From contig JAQXZK010000012.1 of NCBI GenBank assembly GCA_029227175.1, positions 1 through 64,000 on the forward strand: DNA of 64,000 nt, read 5' to 3'. This DNA is from Bacteroidales bacterium (lineage in GTDB: Bacteria > Bacteroidota > Bacteroidia > Bacteroidales > Bacteroidaceae). Made by a program: the position numbers and the translations under genes. This document shows, piece after piece, positions 10,327 to 20,053 of this stretch. How positions within the stretch are numbered: the stretch's first letter is position 1; each line of letters opens with the position of its first letter. The notes beneath the pieces were generated by a model that was not told the origin of the DNA, did no database searches, and saw only the letters and a list, made by a program, of their open reading frames with translations.

Positions 10327-11271
10327 ATGCACGGACTCATCACAAAAAACACCGGAAGCTGGTATCTTGTCCACACCGATGACGGACAAGACATCGAATG
10401 TAAGATAAAGGGGAACTTCCGACTCAAAGGCATCCGTAGCACTAATCCTGTCGCTGTGGGCGACAGGGTGGAAATTATCGTCAATACAGAAGGAACAGCC
10501 TTCATCAGCCAGATTGACGACCGGAAAAACTACATCATCAGGAAGGCTTCCAATCTCTCCAAGCAAAGCCATATCCTGGCAGCCAACGTTGACCAATGCC
10601 TCCTGATAGTGACCATCAACTACCCCGAAACCTCTACAACATTCATCGACCGTTTCTTGGCATCGGCCGAGGCCTACCGGGTGCCGGTGAAACTTGTATT
10701 CAACAAAATCGACCTCTATAACGAGGACGAGCAACACTATCTGGATGGACTGATAAACCTATACACAACAATAGGCTATCCCTGCTTCACGATTTCCGCA
10801 CTTCAAAGAGACGGTATCGATGCACTCAAAGAGGAACTGAAGGAGAAGATAACACTCTTCTCCGGCCACTCGGGTGTTGGAAAATCCACACTCATCAACG
10901 CCATCATCCCCGAAGCTGACACCAAGACAGGCGAAATCTCTCAATCTCACCTGAAAGGGATGCACACCACGACCTTCAGCGAGATGTTCCCGCTGGGCAG
11001 CGACAACAGCTACATCATCGACACGCCCGGCATTAAGGGATTTGGAACCTTCGACATGGAGGAGACCGAGATCGGGCACTACTTCCCCGAGATTTTCAAG
11101 TTCTCTGCCAATTGTAAATATGGCAACTGCACACATCGCCACGAACCCGGCTGCGCCGTGCTTGAAGCCATCAACCAGCACTACATCAGCGAAAGCCGTT
11201 ATAACTCCTACCTCAGTATTATCGAAGACAAAGAAGAGGCTAAATATCGTACAGGCCTCAAGAAACGATAG
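10327..11271 (+). CDS. rsgA: Small ribosomal subunit biogenesis GTPase
   Basis: A 314-aa circularly permuted GTPase that checks late 30S assembly. An OB fold occupies about residues 1-75. The GTPase motifs run in permuted order: G4 NKID at 126-129, G1 GHSGVGKS at 180-187 and G3 DTPG at 232-235. A zinc site follows, with C263, C268, H270 and C276. The start directly abuts the frr stop. The gene ends at a strong hairpin shared with the convergent PUL. Confidence 0.96.
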   Translation: MHGLITKNTGSWYLVHTDDGQDIECKIKGNFRLKGIRSTNPVAVGDRVEIIVNTEGTAFISQIDDRKNYIIRKASNLSKQSHILAANVDQCLLIVTINYPETSTTFIDRFLASAEAYRVPVKLVFNKIDLYNEDEQHYLDGLINLYTTIGYPCFTISALQRDGIDALKEELKEKITLFSGHSGVGKSTLINAIIPEADTKTGEISQSHLKGMHTTTFSEMFPLGSDNSYIIDTPGIKGFGTFDMEETEIGHYFPEIFKFSANCKYGNCTHRHEPGCAVLEAINQHYISESRYNSYLSIIEDKEEAKYRTGLKKR

Positions 11272-11294
11272 AAGCAAGGAACTTTTACCGCACA

Positions 11295-11338
11295 GAATTA
11301 GCCCCAAATCGGCCAACAGACCGATTTGGGGCTAATTC
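11295..11338. terminator. Perfect 18-bp hairpin terminator between rsgA and the PUL
   Basis: Arms at 11295-11312 and 11321-11338 are perfect reverse complements around an 8-nt loop (CCAACAGA). The arm ends are AT-rich, so it can work in both directions for the two converging transcription units. Confidence 0.8.
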
Positions 11339-11355
11339 TACAAATGACTTTGGAT

Positions 11356-14300
11356 TTATTTCAGCAAAGGAGTAACTTCAACGATCGGCTTCGTTCTGCG
11401 ACTGTCTTCCTGCTTCCACTCAATAGCAATTTGCTTCTGCTCATTAGGTAGCAAGGACAGATAGTTGTCTTCGTACATCACCGGGAGTATCTGCTCCCCA
11501 TCATCACCCTTTAAGTTAATGCGCACAAACAAGGCAGGCACATCAGAGGTATTCTTCAACGTCAGACATCCGCTGTACTGACCATTCTGCAAGGTGTACT
11601 TGAAGTCCTGTTTCAGGCGGGCACGCTTCATGCCGTTCAACGCCTGGAGACAAGTGGGTTTAACACCCTTGATATAGAAGTTCTCCGAAAGGACTTCTTC
11701 TCCTTCCTTCAAATACAGTTTGACAAAATACACCTCGGTCAGTTTATCCTTGGCCGCATCAAGCGAGATGCTCTTGACCGTTGTATCCTCTTCACTCTGT
11801 ATCTCAGCTTCAGCATCCAGCACCACCTCGCCATTTAAGTTAAGAATCAGCGCACAAACAGTGAGAGACGGATGACTGCCCGCACTATAGTTCACCACCT
11901 CCACCAGATTCTCTACCGGATTCAACTGGATATGTAATGGTTCGTTGGCATGCTTACAACCAAAATAAGCAGCAGTAGGTTCCAAATAGTAATCGTAGGT
12001 TTGCCAAACCATGGAAGGCCAACACGGATGTGACATCCAGAGCAACAAACCCTTTCGCTGGATACTGCGCGACTCGAACATGGCCCGATAGCCCTCGTAA
12101 TTCACCCATTGTGCATATCGGGCGAAGTCTGAGAGGTTGTCTGGGAAACCAAACGCATCCTGAACGAGCTGGTTGAAACTGCTTCCCGACTGTGCTCCGG
12201 CCATGGTGAAGTCATGCTTTCCCCACTGATCGTTTTGTGGCCACAAGGCATCAGGTGACAAGGTGCGCAAGAGACCTTCATAGCTCAGCACGCAAGGCAT
12301 ACCACGTTCAGAGTGGAATCTGTCATTACCATTCTTCAGCAAGAAATACTCACGTGGTTCCAAAGCACGATAAGGTCCATGACCGGACACGATATTGTCT
12401 GCCGAACTGGAGATATAATGAATGTCAGCATGCCACTCGTCTATGATACGGCGCAAACCGTCATCCAACGTCTTGGGTGGATAGCCCTCGTTGCGACCAC
12501 AATACAAGGCAATGCTGGGATGATTGCGAATTCGCTTAACCATGTCTACGGCATTCTCAAGGAACATCTTCTCATCGTCCGGTTCCGGGCCGTCGGCAGG
12601 ATTTGCCAACCAGAAGTCCTGCCACACCATGATGCCATGACGGTCGCAAGCCTCATAAAACTCGTTGTCGCCTATCATACCTACCCAATTCCGAATCATC
12701 GTGAAGTTCATGTCAGCATGATAGGCTACTGCTGCATCATATTCACGAGCTCTATAGTTCAAGTTATTCTCAGAGAAACCCCAGTTTCCACCACGCCCGA
12801 TGAAGCGACGCCCATTGACATAGAGTTTCAAAATGCCGTTACTCTCGTCGTAAGTCATCTGGCGGATACCGGCCTTATAGGTCACCTCATCAACAGTTGC
12901 TCCGTGCTGTTCAAACGAAAATCCAGCATCGTAGAGATGGGAACTGCCATATCCGCGAGGCCACCACAAACGCATCTGACGTTCTCTCAACTGCTCATAC
13001 TCGGATGGGGAAAAGCGTACGATTTTCTCCTCGCCCGCCAATAAAGCTACCGGTCGTTCAAAGCCTATCTCACCTACATAACCCTTCACCACACCGCTGA
13101 CGGCCTTATCCGTTACATTCCGGACAACAACCTCCGGTGTCAAGGTTGCCAGGGTATCAGGCAAGTTCAGACGAACGAGCAGAGCCGGATCCTCCAACAC
13201 GACATCACCCTTGGCAGTGAGGAAGACATCATTCCAGATTCCGACATTACGTCCACGGGTAGACGTAATCCAATCCCAACCTATAGTGGCATGGAACGTG
13301 GGGTTATCTGCCCCTAAGATACCTCCGTTGTAGTCCGTGCTGACTGAGTTCTTCTCTTTTACGCCACCAAAATGGGCATTGCATATCACCTCGACGGCCA
13401 AGACATTATGTCCTTCTCGAATCAACTCGCTCACATCAAAAGCGGCACGCGTAAAGGCTCCCTCAATACGCCCTACCGACTCACCGTTCAGCCACACGTT
13501 GGCCTTCCAGTTGATGCCGTCAAAATGCAGGAACAAATGTCGGCCACGCATGGATGCTGGCAGTTCAAACGTATTGCGATACCAGAAGTTGCTGTGGAAA
13601 TAGGACTCGGAGATATAAGAAATGTTATCGGCATAATTCGGATTGGGAACAGCACCCGCATTGACAAAGCTTGTCAGCACCGTTCCGGGTACTGTGGCCG
13701 GAAGCCACGAAGCATCGTCAAAGGAAGACAAAGATACCTCCTGGCCGGAAGCCTCCACCTCAGAAGCACGCACCACCTTCCAGTTTCCACCGGAGAGCAC
13801 TATGCGATTGTCTTCGGCAGCCGGCTGTGCATGGGCGATGGCAACCAAACCACCACGACCCATAACCTTCAGCTCGCTCAAGACATAAGGTTGCCCATCG
13901 GCCGACTTGTCCATGCTTATGCGGACATAACGCCCCTTCGCATTGACCGCCAGTTCGTCTACCTTGGCTTCTCCACCCGGCAAGTTGGCCAGATTCTTCC
14001 ACGACCTGCCGTCCGAAGATGTCTGCACAATTCCTTGCACGGCCTTGTTCACCCAATGCAGACTGATACGGTCAAACGTTGAAAGACTTCCCAAGTCTAC
14101 GCAGACCCACTCTGCCCCTGCACCCTTGCTCGTCCAAGCACTGGTGAAGAGACGCTCGTCGCGCATCTGTATCAACTCTCCTCCCCTGCGGAAGTCAAGA
14201 TTGCTGAAGCGCCAGAAGCCTGCTCCCTTCATCTTCAAGTTCAGGCGGAAGAAAGCATAAGACTGAGAGGCATCCAACTTGAACGTACGAGTAAAATCCG

Positions 14301-14919
14301 TCAGGGTGAGTCCCTGAGCATCATCCTCCAAGCCACAGCCACGAGAGATACGCCGTGTAGGGCGTTTCTGTTCTATCTGTTTGCCTTTCTCTAGGAACAA
14401 GGTCTGCCAGTTCTCTCCGTCCGTCGAGCCGGTCACAGACACCTCATAACCATCGGTTGCCTGAGCTGGATCATAAGCTATCATGCCGGTCATGGAAAGT
14501 TCGTCGGGCATGGCATCCCAATGTTGCAGCCATAGCTGGACATAAGTATCCTCGCCATAAGCCGTATTAGCGGTATGGGGATTTTCGTCAAAGAGGTACT
14601 CCTGTTCACGACGGGCAAAGACAGTGTCTTTTGTAGAGACAACGAATGTCTTGGGATAGTCCTCCGTAACGATTCCGTCAGTCACTAATTGTGCTGTCTG
14701 TGCATAGCCCTCACACGAAGAATGTGTGGCCAAGCGGTAGAGTGCCAAATTGCGGTATGTCGTGTCAGGCACCATGTGAGGTGCAAAGTTCTCGGACGGA
14801 CTGCCCGGATAGCGTCCGATGCCCAATGTCCGGGAAACTTCTTCAGACTCTGTCACCGGGCCACGGCACGATGTGGTGGCTAAAAGAAACATCCATACAT
14901 ATATGAATGTGCGTTTCAT
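11356..14919 (-). CDS. Glycoside hydrolase family 2 lipoprotein with discoidin-like domains
   Basis: An 1187-aa exported lipoprotein (lipobox LATTSC, Cys at residue 18). Residues about 50-350 hold two F5/8 type C (discoidin)-like sugar-binding regions, one ending near VLSELKVMGRG. A GH2 jelly roll (WYRNTFELP...HLFLHFDGINWKANVWLNG) comes next, then the immunoglobulin-like and barrel domains. The acid/base is probably E811 in CGRNEG and the nucleophile E881 in LSYEG. The layout resembles exo-beta-D-glucosaminidase or beta-mannosidase-type GH2 enzymes; the substrate is inferred, not shown. It is the last gene of the PUL, 43 bp after the rhodanese gene, and about 300 residues longer than a plain GH2 of this type because of the N-terminal insert. 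Confidence 0.85.
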   Translation of the reverse strand: MKRTFIYVWMFLLATTSCRGPVTESEEVSRTLGIGRYPGSPSENFAPHMVPDTTYRNLALYRLATHSSCEGYAQTAQLVTDGIVTEDYPKTFVVSTKDTVFARREQEYLFDENPHTANTAYGEDTYVQLWLQHWDAMPDELSMTGMIAYDPAQATDGYEVSVTGSTDGENWQTLFLEKGKQIEQKRPTRRISRGCGLEDDAQGLTLTDFTRTFKLDASQSYAFFRLNLKMKGAGFWRFSNLDFRRGGELIQMRDERLFTSAWTSKGAGAEWVCVDLGSLSTFDRISLHWVNKAVQGIVQTSSDGRSWKNLANLPGGEAKVDELAVNAKGRYVRISMDKSADGQPYVLSELKVMGRGGLVAIAHAQPAAEDNRIVLSGGNWKVVRASEVEASGQEVSLSSFDDASWLPATVPGTVLTSFVNAGAVPNPNYADNISYISESYFHSNFWYRNTFELPASMRGRHLFLHFDGINWKANVWLNGESVGRIEGAFTRAAFDVSELIREGHNVLAVEVICNAHFGGVKEKNSVSTDYNGGILGADNPTFHATIGWDWITSTRGRNVGIWNDVFLTAKGDVVLEDPALLVRLNLPDTLATLTPEVVVRNVTDKAVSGVVKGYVGEIGFERPVALLAGEEKIVRFSPSEYEQLRERQMRLWWPRGYGSSHLYDAGFSFEQHGATVDEVTYKAGIRQMTYDESNGILKLYVNGRRFIGRGGNWGFSENNLNYRAREYDAAVAYHADMNFTMIRNWVGMIGDNEFYEACDRHGIMVWQDFWLANPADGPEPDDEKMFLENAVDMVKRIRNHPSIALYCGRNEGYPPKTLDDGLRRIIDEWHADIHYISSSADNIVSGHGPYRALEPREYFLLKNGNDRFHSERGMPCVLSYEGLLRTLSPDALWPQNDQWGKHDFTMAGAQSGSSFNQLVQDAFGFPDNLSDFARYAQWVNYEGYRAMFESRSIQRKGLLLWMSHPCWPSMVWQTYDYYLEPTAAYFGCKHANEPLHIQLNPVENLVEVVNYSAGSHPSLTVCALILNLNGEVVLDAEAEIQSEEDTTVKSISLDAAKDKLTEVYFVKLYLKEGEEVLSENFYIKGVKPTCLQALNGMKRARLKQDFKYTLQNGQYSGCLTLKNTSDVPALFVRINLKGDDGEQILPVMYEDNYLSLLPNEQKQIAIEWKQEDSRRTKPIVEVTPLLK

Positions 14920-14962
14920 AGTATCAAAGCATTAAAAAGTTGTTTCTGTCGTTCCTTCGGAC

Positions 14963-15358
14963 TTACTTCACAATAGGTCTACCGGCCTGTACCCAACCGT
15001 TGAATCCGACGTTGAGTTCCACAACCTGGTAACCCATGTCTGCCAGTATCTTGGCTGCCTTCTTGCTTCTCTTGCCACTGCGACAGTAAAGGGCAACGGT
15101 CTTGTCAGGAGAAAGCTTTTCGCGGGCCTTTGTAGTAAAGTCATCTTGCAAGACGTCAATATTCAGGGTGGAAGCGATGTGTCCGTCGGCATATTCCTCA
15201 GCAGAACGCACATCAAGACGAACCACGCTTGCATCGGCTATTACTGTCTCAAATTCTGCTACACCAACGCTTCGGAACCCCTTTTCCTGTGCGCCACAAC
15301 CTGCCAACCCAAACAAGGCGGTCAATAGAGTAAGTAAATGTTTCAAATGTCTTTTCAT
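14963..15358 (-). CDS. Rhodanese-domain lipoprotein inside the PUL
   Basis: A 131-aa lipoprotein with signal peptide and lipobox LAGC (Cys21), then a single rhodanese domain. The active-site loop is CRSGKR with the catalytic cysteine at residue 92, preceded by VVRLDVRSAEEYADGHI. Such single-domain proteins usually transfer sulfur or bind a thiol or persulfide; a role in glycan use is not established. Its ATG overlaps the stop of the 1047-aa gene by 4 bp (ATGA), so it is translationally coupled to a PUL gene rather than just nearby. Location would be periplasmic or membrane-anchored. Confidence 0.88.
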   Translation of the reverse strand: MKRHLKHLLTLLTALFGLAGCGAQEKGFRSVGVAEFETVIADASVVRLDVRSAEEYADGHIASTLNIDVLQDDFTTKAREKLSPDKTVALYCRSGKRSKKAAKILADMGYQVVELNVGFNGWVQAGRPIVK

Positions 15359-18300
15359 GGTCTGTTTATTTTCAGTTCGTGAATACCCGGTTCATGGATG
15401 GCCAATGTTTCGCTGACAGGAACATCACCCAGCATCACAGCGACCTCGTCAGCTGCCGTGGTCTGAATGGTCACAAGCCAGCCGTCAGCCGTCTGTTTGA
15501 TGTCAAGCACATCGGTCGTGTTGCCTTTGGGCGAGAGTGCCAGTCCCTCTGAGCAATGAATGGTCTTCAACTCGCCCTGGTTAACGCTCATCTTATAGGT
15601 CTGCTTACCGAAAGAGAAATCAAAGCCATGGTTCTTCACAGCCTCCCAGTCACTGTTCAGCACATAGATGGTGCGATGACCTCCATCCTGCCATACAGTA
15701 AAGTCAGCCACCTCAGAATTGTCTATCCATCCTTTGCTGCGCTCCGGGGCGATGGCCTTCAATGACTCTTCCTTCATCACCTCTACATATGCACTGCGTA
15801 TCTCGTCTTCTGCCGGATAAGCCTTGGATGGAAAGTAGATGACCCGACCCGCACCATAGGATATGACGGTCTTTTGTGTCAACGAACGATAGTCCTTGCC
15901 CAACATGGCCTGCAAGGGAGCATCGTCCTCGGGGAATGTGGGCTGTTCGTCCGGTTGCAGATTGGCATTGATATGAGCAGCGGTCATCACCAGCGTACCA
16001 CCATCGAAGACGAAGTCGGCAATGCGCTCAAAGTCGGTCTTCGCATAGGTGTTCCAGCCCAGGAATATCATCAGCCTATACTGCTTCATCAGTTCTTTAG
16101 AAGCCTCAACCGGTAGCACGTCGACAGAACCGTAAGGTGTATGGGTGAACCAATGCTTGCAATCAGCTGCGTCGATGTCATTGTTGGGATAGAACACCTT
16201 AAGCTGGTCAAAACTCTCCTTGGCCTTGTTAAACTTCCACTTGCTGCCACCCTGTGACCAGACAGAGCTTCGGGCAAATGACTTCCAGGAATCGTTACGT
16301 CCCTGTACGACAGCTATGTCGGTATGGAACTCACCTCTGCGGGAGTGGGTCTCAATAAAATCAAGTATCTTGTGTTGGCCTTCCAGATGGGCCTTTCCTG
16401 ACTCGGTATAACGATCGTTCAGGTATTCGTCCGTCCATAACGCTTCCTCCGTATTCATGTGGGATGACCCATGCATATAAGCAACGGCCAACGACATGTA
16501 GTGACGAAGGGCATGCTCGGGTTTTGTAAATGGGAAACTGCCCCACTGCATGGCATGCAGAGAACCGAATACTTTCTTGCTGTAAGCCTTTGAAGCACCA
16601 CGCAAGGTAGACATGATGGTCTCTTCCGGACCGTACATCTGCTCTGCACCTACCCAGTCATAACCGGCCTGATAGAAATAGCGGAACATCGTTGACGGAC
16701 CGGTATGTCGGCTGCTTTCTCCCTTTGAATATCGGAGATTGTTCACAAAATAGTCGGCACCATGAGCCATATCCTTCACGTAAGCCGTGTCATAGTGTAT
16801 GAACGTACCGTGGTCGGTATAAATAGGACGATGCTTGGCAAAGATGCCTCCGAAAGGACGATGCTTGGCCACCATATCTGACAACAGACCCTGGTAGAGG
16901 AAGTGATGCCAGTAGTAATAGCCTCCATCATTCTCGTGCGCCTGCTTACCCCGGAACATTGGAGATTGCAAGTCCTTCACCGACGGGTTGATATTGTCTC
17001 CTGCCAATGTGCGCCCTTCTACCTGCCAGGCATAAGGAATCTGTAACTCGTTCAGCAGGCCGGTGTAGTATTTCATCACCTCTGGCTTGGTATTTCTCAC
17101 GCCGCTCCACTGATAGGAAGGACGGAATTGATACCAGTTACCGACACGCTCACCGATATACCACTTGAAGAACTGGTTATAAGGAACATACTGCTTGTCA
17201 ATATATATCTCGTCTCCGGATGAGAGGTAAATCTCTTCCTGAGCACGACTGACCACCTGTCCGATGCAGACCATTTCTTCTCGCTGGCTGTCCGAAATTT
17301 CAACCTTGACCTTCGGCTGACATTCCACTGCCCTGAACTCCAATACATGCAGACCGGGATGCTTGAAGGTGACCGTCTGTCGGGATGGGCGCAAAGCCTC
17401 TCCTGCCACAGCTGTGACAGTTTCATTGGCCTTGTTGGTCTCAATTAAGATACCGAACGACTTGCCTTTGGTCACGTACTTGGGTACAGCTATCACCTCA
17501 AAGGAACGTGCCGGTTCTTGGAGCAGTTCGATGGTACGCAACTCGTAGGGGAAAGCAGCACGATGTGGCTCCTTCTTCAAGGTGAGCGTCAAGGTGCCTC
17601 CCTGCAACACCTTCTCGGGCATCGGCACATAGAAGTCTGCCATGTCCGAAGCACGGTCAAAGATTTTGCCACGGTGAATCACCTCTCCGTTCAAGGCTAT
17701 CTCCCAATAAGGCCAACTCCTATCAGAGAGGTTACATCCCACCCAATAGTTAAGTTCGCTCTTGCGTTGACTGTTCTTCACGAAGGCATCGTGCCAGACA
17801 ACTTTGTTGTCGACCTTCAACGTTGGAGACTCCAACCAACACTCTCCGGAGAAATGCACGCCACCCACACTGAGCAATACACAGGCCAACTGTTCGGGAA
17901 GAACGAAATCTTTCACCACCATCCTGCGTTTGCCAGTTCCTTCAGGCACGGGAATAAACAGCACGGAGTCCGGTTCGTCATAGACATCAAGGGGAGCACG
18001 ACCCTCTTTCTCATAGTAAAGAGCCAACTCCACACCCAACGAACCGCCCGCATGGCATTGCAAAGACGAGGTACGGACAACAGGCAACGACACCGTGACC
18101 TTCCGGCCTTTCAGTGCCTCACCGGGAATACGGTTCCAGGCCATACGCTTATAGTCATCGTCATTACCTTGGAAATAAAGCGCGTACTTGTCCTTCCAGC
18201 GAATCAAGGAGTCGAGATTATCATCTATCAGATACTCACTTCGCCGGAACATCTCTTCACCGCGACTGGCGTAAGGGACCGGCATCTTTACCTCACCTGT

Positions 18301-18498
18301 CACGCGGAGCGTAGTCCGCACGGGATGAGACACCGCCGGCAAGGCGAATGGCTGTTCAACAGACTCTTCCGGATTCAGAAGATGATATCCCTGACTCTCT
18401 TTGGCTTGATAGATAACCTGACGTGTTTCACGGTACTGGGCATTACCCGACAGCAAACCACAAAGCACTGCCAGCACACCCAAAAGCATTTTTCTCAT
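15355..18498 (-). CDS. Large secreted protein, putative glycoside hydrolase of unknown family
   Basis: A 1047-aa exported protein with a clear signal peptide (MRKMLLGVLAVLCGLLSGNAQ). Residues 25-400 look like beta-sandwich modules. Residues about 420-760 look like a TIM barrel, with aromatic-rich blocks such as WYQFRPSYQWSG and YYYWHHFLYQG. A region near 790-900 with LMIFLGWNT and FDGGTLVMTA resembles the GATase-like domain that follows some GH42-type barrels. I do not recognise the family and cannot name catalytic residues with confidence. Position between a DUF1735 lipoprotein and a GH2 enzyme supports a carbohydrate role. Confidence 0.6.
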   Translation of the reverse strand: MRKMLLGVLAVLCGLLSGNAQYRETRQVIYQAKESQGYHLLNPEESVEQPFALPAVSHPVRTTLRVTGEVKMPVPYASRGEEMFRRSEYLIDDNLDSLIRWKDKYALYFQGNDDDYKRMAWNRIPGEALKGRKVTVSLPVVRTSSLQCHAGGSLGVELALYYEKEGRAPLDVYDEPDSVLFIPVPEGTGKRRMVVKDFVLPEQLACVLLSVGGVHFSGECWLESPTLKVDNKVVWHDAFVKNSQRKSELNYWVGCNLSDRSWPYWEIALNGEVIHRGKIFDRASDMADFYVPMPEKVLQGGTLTLTLKKEPHRAAFPYELRTIELLQEPARSFEVIAVPKYVTKGKSFGILIETNKANETVTAVAGEALRPSRQTVTFKHPGLHVLEFRAVECQPKVKVEISDSQREEMVCIGQVVSRAQEEIYLSSGDEIYIDKQYVPYNQFFKWYIGERVGNWYQFRPSYQWSGVRNTKPEVMKYYTGLLNELQIPYAWQVEGRTLAGDNINPSVKDLQSPMFRGKQAHENDGGYYYWHHFLYQGLLSDMVAKHRPFGGIFAKHRPIYTDHGTFIHYDTAYVKDMAHGADYFVNNLRYSKGESSRHTGPSTMFRYFYQAGYDWVGAEQMYGPEETIMSTLRGASKAYSKKVFGSLHAMQWGSFPFTKPEHALRHYMSLAVAYMHGSSHMNTEEALWTDEYLNDRYTESGKAHLEGQHKILDFIETHSRRGEFHTDIAVVQGRNDSWKSFARSSVWSQGGSKWKFNKAKESFDQLKVFYPNNDIDAADCKHWFTHTPYGSVDVLPVEASKELMKQYRLMIFLGWNTYAKTDFERIADFVFDGGTLVMTAAHINANLQPDEQPTFPEDDAPLQAMLGKDYRSLTQKTVISYGAGRVIYFPSKAYPAEDEIRSAYVEVMKEESLKAIAPERSKGWIDNSEVADFTVWQDGGHRTIYVLNSDWEAVKNHGFDFSFGKQTYKMSVNQGELKTIHCSEGLALSPKGNTTDVLDIKQTADGWLVTIQTTAADEVAVMLGDVPVSETLAIHEPGIHELKINRP

Positions 18499-18603
18499 CT
18501 TTCTTATTTGTTTGGGATTATTTTTTTACAAAGGAAGCAAAAAAAAGCATTATGGCAAACAAAGAAAGCCGGAAAGACGCCTCGCAAAGCACAAGCAAGT
18601 GTC

Positions 18604-18738
18604 ACAACTGACCTTAGTAAGAGATGTCATCTCTTATAGCGTAGTCAAGTACTCGTCACAGGGTACTGTTGTCCTCTCTAAGAGAGTACTAGAGTACCCG
18701 CCGCAGAGTACTGCTGTCATTTCTAAAAGAATACCAGA
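18604..18738. repeat. Three tandem 45-bp repeats in the PUL
   Basis: Units at 18649-18693 and 18694-18738 match closely (GTACTCGTCACAGGGTACTG versus GTACCCGCCGCAGAGTACTG at their starts). A more diverged unit is at 18604-18648. Each holds a small inverted repeat, such as CTCTCTAAGAGAG. The block sits in the 505-bp gap between the DUF1735 gene and the 1047-aa gene. Confidence 0.75.
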
Positions 18739-18840
18739 ATACTTCACGTGAAGCAATCGAGCCTTTGTCTTTTCCTGAATGTAGAAGATGCTCCTTGGAC
18801 ACACCAGACTCAGACTATCCGTTTTTGACGTATCTGTAGT

Positions 18841-18848
18841 CAAATCTA
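18841..18848 (-). promoter_or_regulatory. Possible internal PUL promoter (-7 box)
   Basis: CAAATCTA reads TAGATTTG on the minus strand, a full match to TAnnTTTG. No TTTG lies at the right spacing. If used, the leader before the 1047-aa gene would be about 330 nt and would include the 45-bp repeats. Confidence 0.3.
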
Positions 18849-18930
18849 TAAATGACCGATTTCAAACGTCATTCAAACGCTGTGCAAACTGTGTTAGGCC
18901 AAATCATTAGAGACATATGGTACAAATAAA

Positions 18931-18962
18931 TGGGGGAACATGTCCTCCGACACATTCCCCCA
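18931..18962 (-). terminator. Hairpin terminator after the DUF1735 gene
   Basis: Arms TGGGGGAA and TTCCCCCA pair over 8 bp around a 16-nt loop, 41 bp past the gene's stop. On the minus strand it is followed by TTTATTTG. It would end or reduce transcription between the binding/import genes and the enzyme genes. Confidence 0.55.
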
Positions 18963-19003
18963 CTCTAATTTAACGTAGTACGCTTACTACCTGGCTAATA
19001 ATA

Positions 19004-20026
19004 TTAGAGTTTTGGAGTATATGTTTCCAATGTTACAGCTCTATCACGCTGAACGAGCACGTCAGAAGCGGTATACTTCTTACCGGTTGCCTTTTCAATC
19101 AATGTAAAGTTGTATGTAAGCGCATAACGCTTCTTGTTACCGAAGCTGTTATAGTCAGTAGTGTCATACTGTTTCCAGTCACCGGTACCTGTTACGGTGT
19201 AGTCAGCACCATCCGGGCCAGTAATCGTACAGTTGTCGCCACTGAATGCAAAGTTGAGTGTAATCTTCTTGCTCCAAATACCGGAGTTAAGCTGGGTAGA
19301 GAGAGAAACGGTGTAACGGCCAGTTGTCACCAACTTCACCACCTCGTTACTCTCCACATACTTTGCCTTGTACTCTTTGTTTTCAAGCACAGCGCCACTT
19401 GCGTCTGTCACCGTACACTTTCCGTAATGGAAATTGTTACCGTGCCATTCGTTGATGAACTTAATACCGAACATGGTAAAGTTCTTTGGAGCGATTGTCC
19501 AATCGGAAGCAATGCGGATGTCAGGGTTAGCCAATGTAGTAGAACCCACGAGGATACTGTCCACATCGTTGCTTGAAATCATGCGTACAGGCACTACATA
19601 GGTGTTCTTGATGGCATCCGGATCTGCAAAGAAAGCATCTGTCAACTGCACCTTGACACCACCGTTCACCTGACCGGAAGGAATCACGATCTGGCTGGTG
19701 TTTTCCATGGTGTAGTAATTCTGTGGCAGTGCCTTGATTGGGTCACCATTGCTGAAATAGATATTCTTACACAGGGACTCGTCAACCTGAATATTGAACA
19801 CACGGTCTTTCTTGTTCTTGTAGACACCACCCATGGCAGCAGAGATGACAAACTGATGGTTATTGTCATTCTCGTTTTCAAAGATGTAGTCACCAAGAAC
19901 CAAGATTCTCTCAGGGAACTGATATGGGAAATAGCCGGTTGTGTAATCGAAATCAGGGAAATTGTTCTCCTTGTTACATGCAGCCAATCCCAGACAAGCG
20001 AGTAGTACAATAAATAACTTTTTCAT
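19004..20026 (-). CDS. SusE-position surface lipoprotein, DUF1735/DUF5627-like
   Basis: A 340-aa lipoprotein with lipobox LAAC (starting at ATG 20026, MKKLFIVLLACLGLAAC). The N-terminal half is DUF1735-like (BT_3987 type) and the C-terminal half resembles DUF5627, with the conserved NYTLTYNF-type strand seen here as RYALTYNFTLIEK. Proteins in this place after susD usually bind the target glycan on the cell surface. It starts 27 bp after the susD stop, so it belongs to the susCD operon, and is followed by a terminator hairpin. A start at 20050 would add eight basic residues before the signal peptide and is less likely. Confidence 0.75.
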   Translation of the reverse strand: MKKLFIVLLACLGLAACNKENNFPDFDYTTGYFPYQFPERILVLGDYIFENENDNNHQFVISAAMGGVYKNKKDRVFNIQVDESLCKNIYFSNGDPIKALPQNYYTMENTSQIVIPSGQVNGGVKVQLTDAFFADPDAIKNTYVVPVRMISSNDVDSILVGSTTLANPDIRIASDWTIAPKNFTMFGIKFINEWHGNNFHYGKCTVTDASGAVLENKEYKAKYVESNEVVKLVTTGRYTVSLSTQLNSGIWSKKITLNFAFSGDNCTITGPDGADYTVTGTGDWKQYDTTDYNSFGNKKRYALTYNFTLIEKATGKKYTASDVLVQRDRAVTLETYTPKL

Positions 20027-20053
20027 AACTTTTCGTTTTATACGTTTCACTTA

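Noticed and set aside
18512..18843. Open frames with 15-residue repeats across the 45-bp block
   Set aside because: The same effect of a repeat length divisible by 3; no coding signals.
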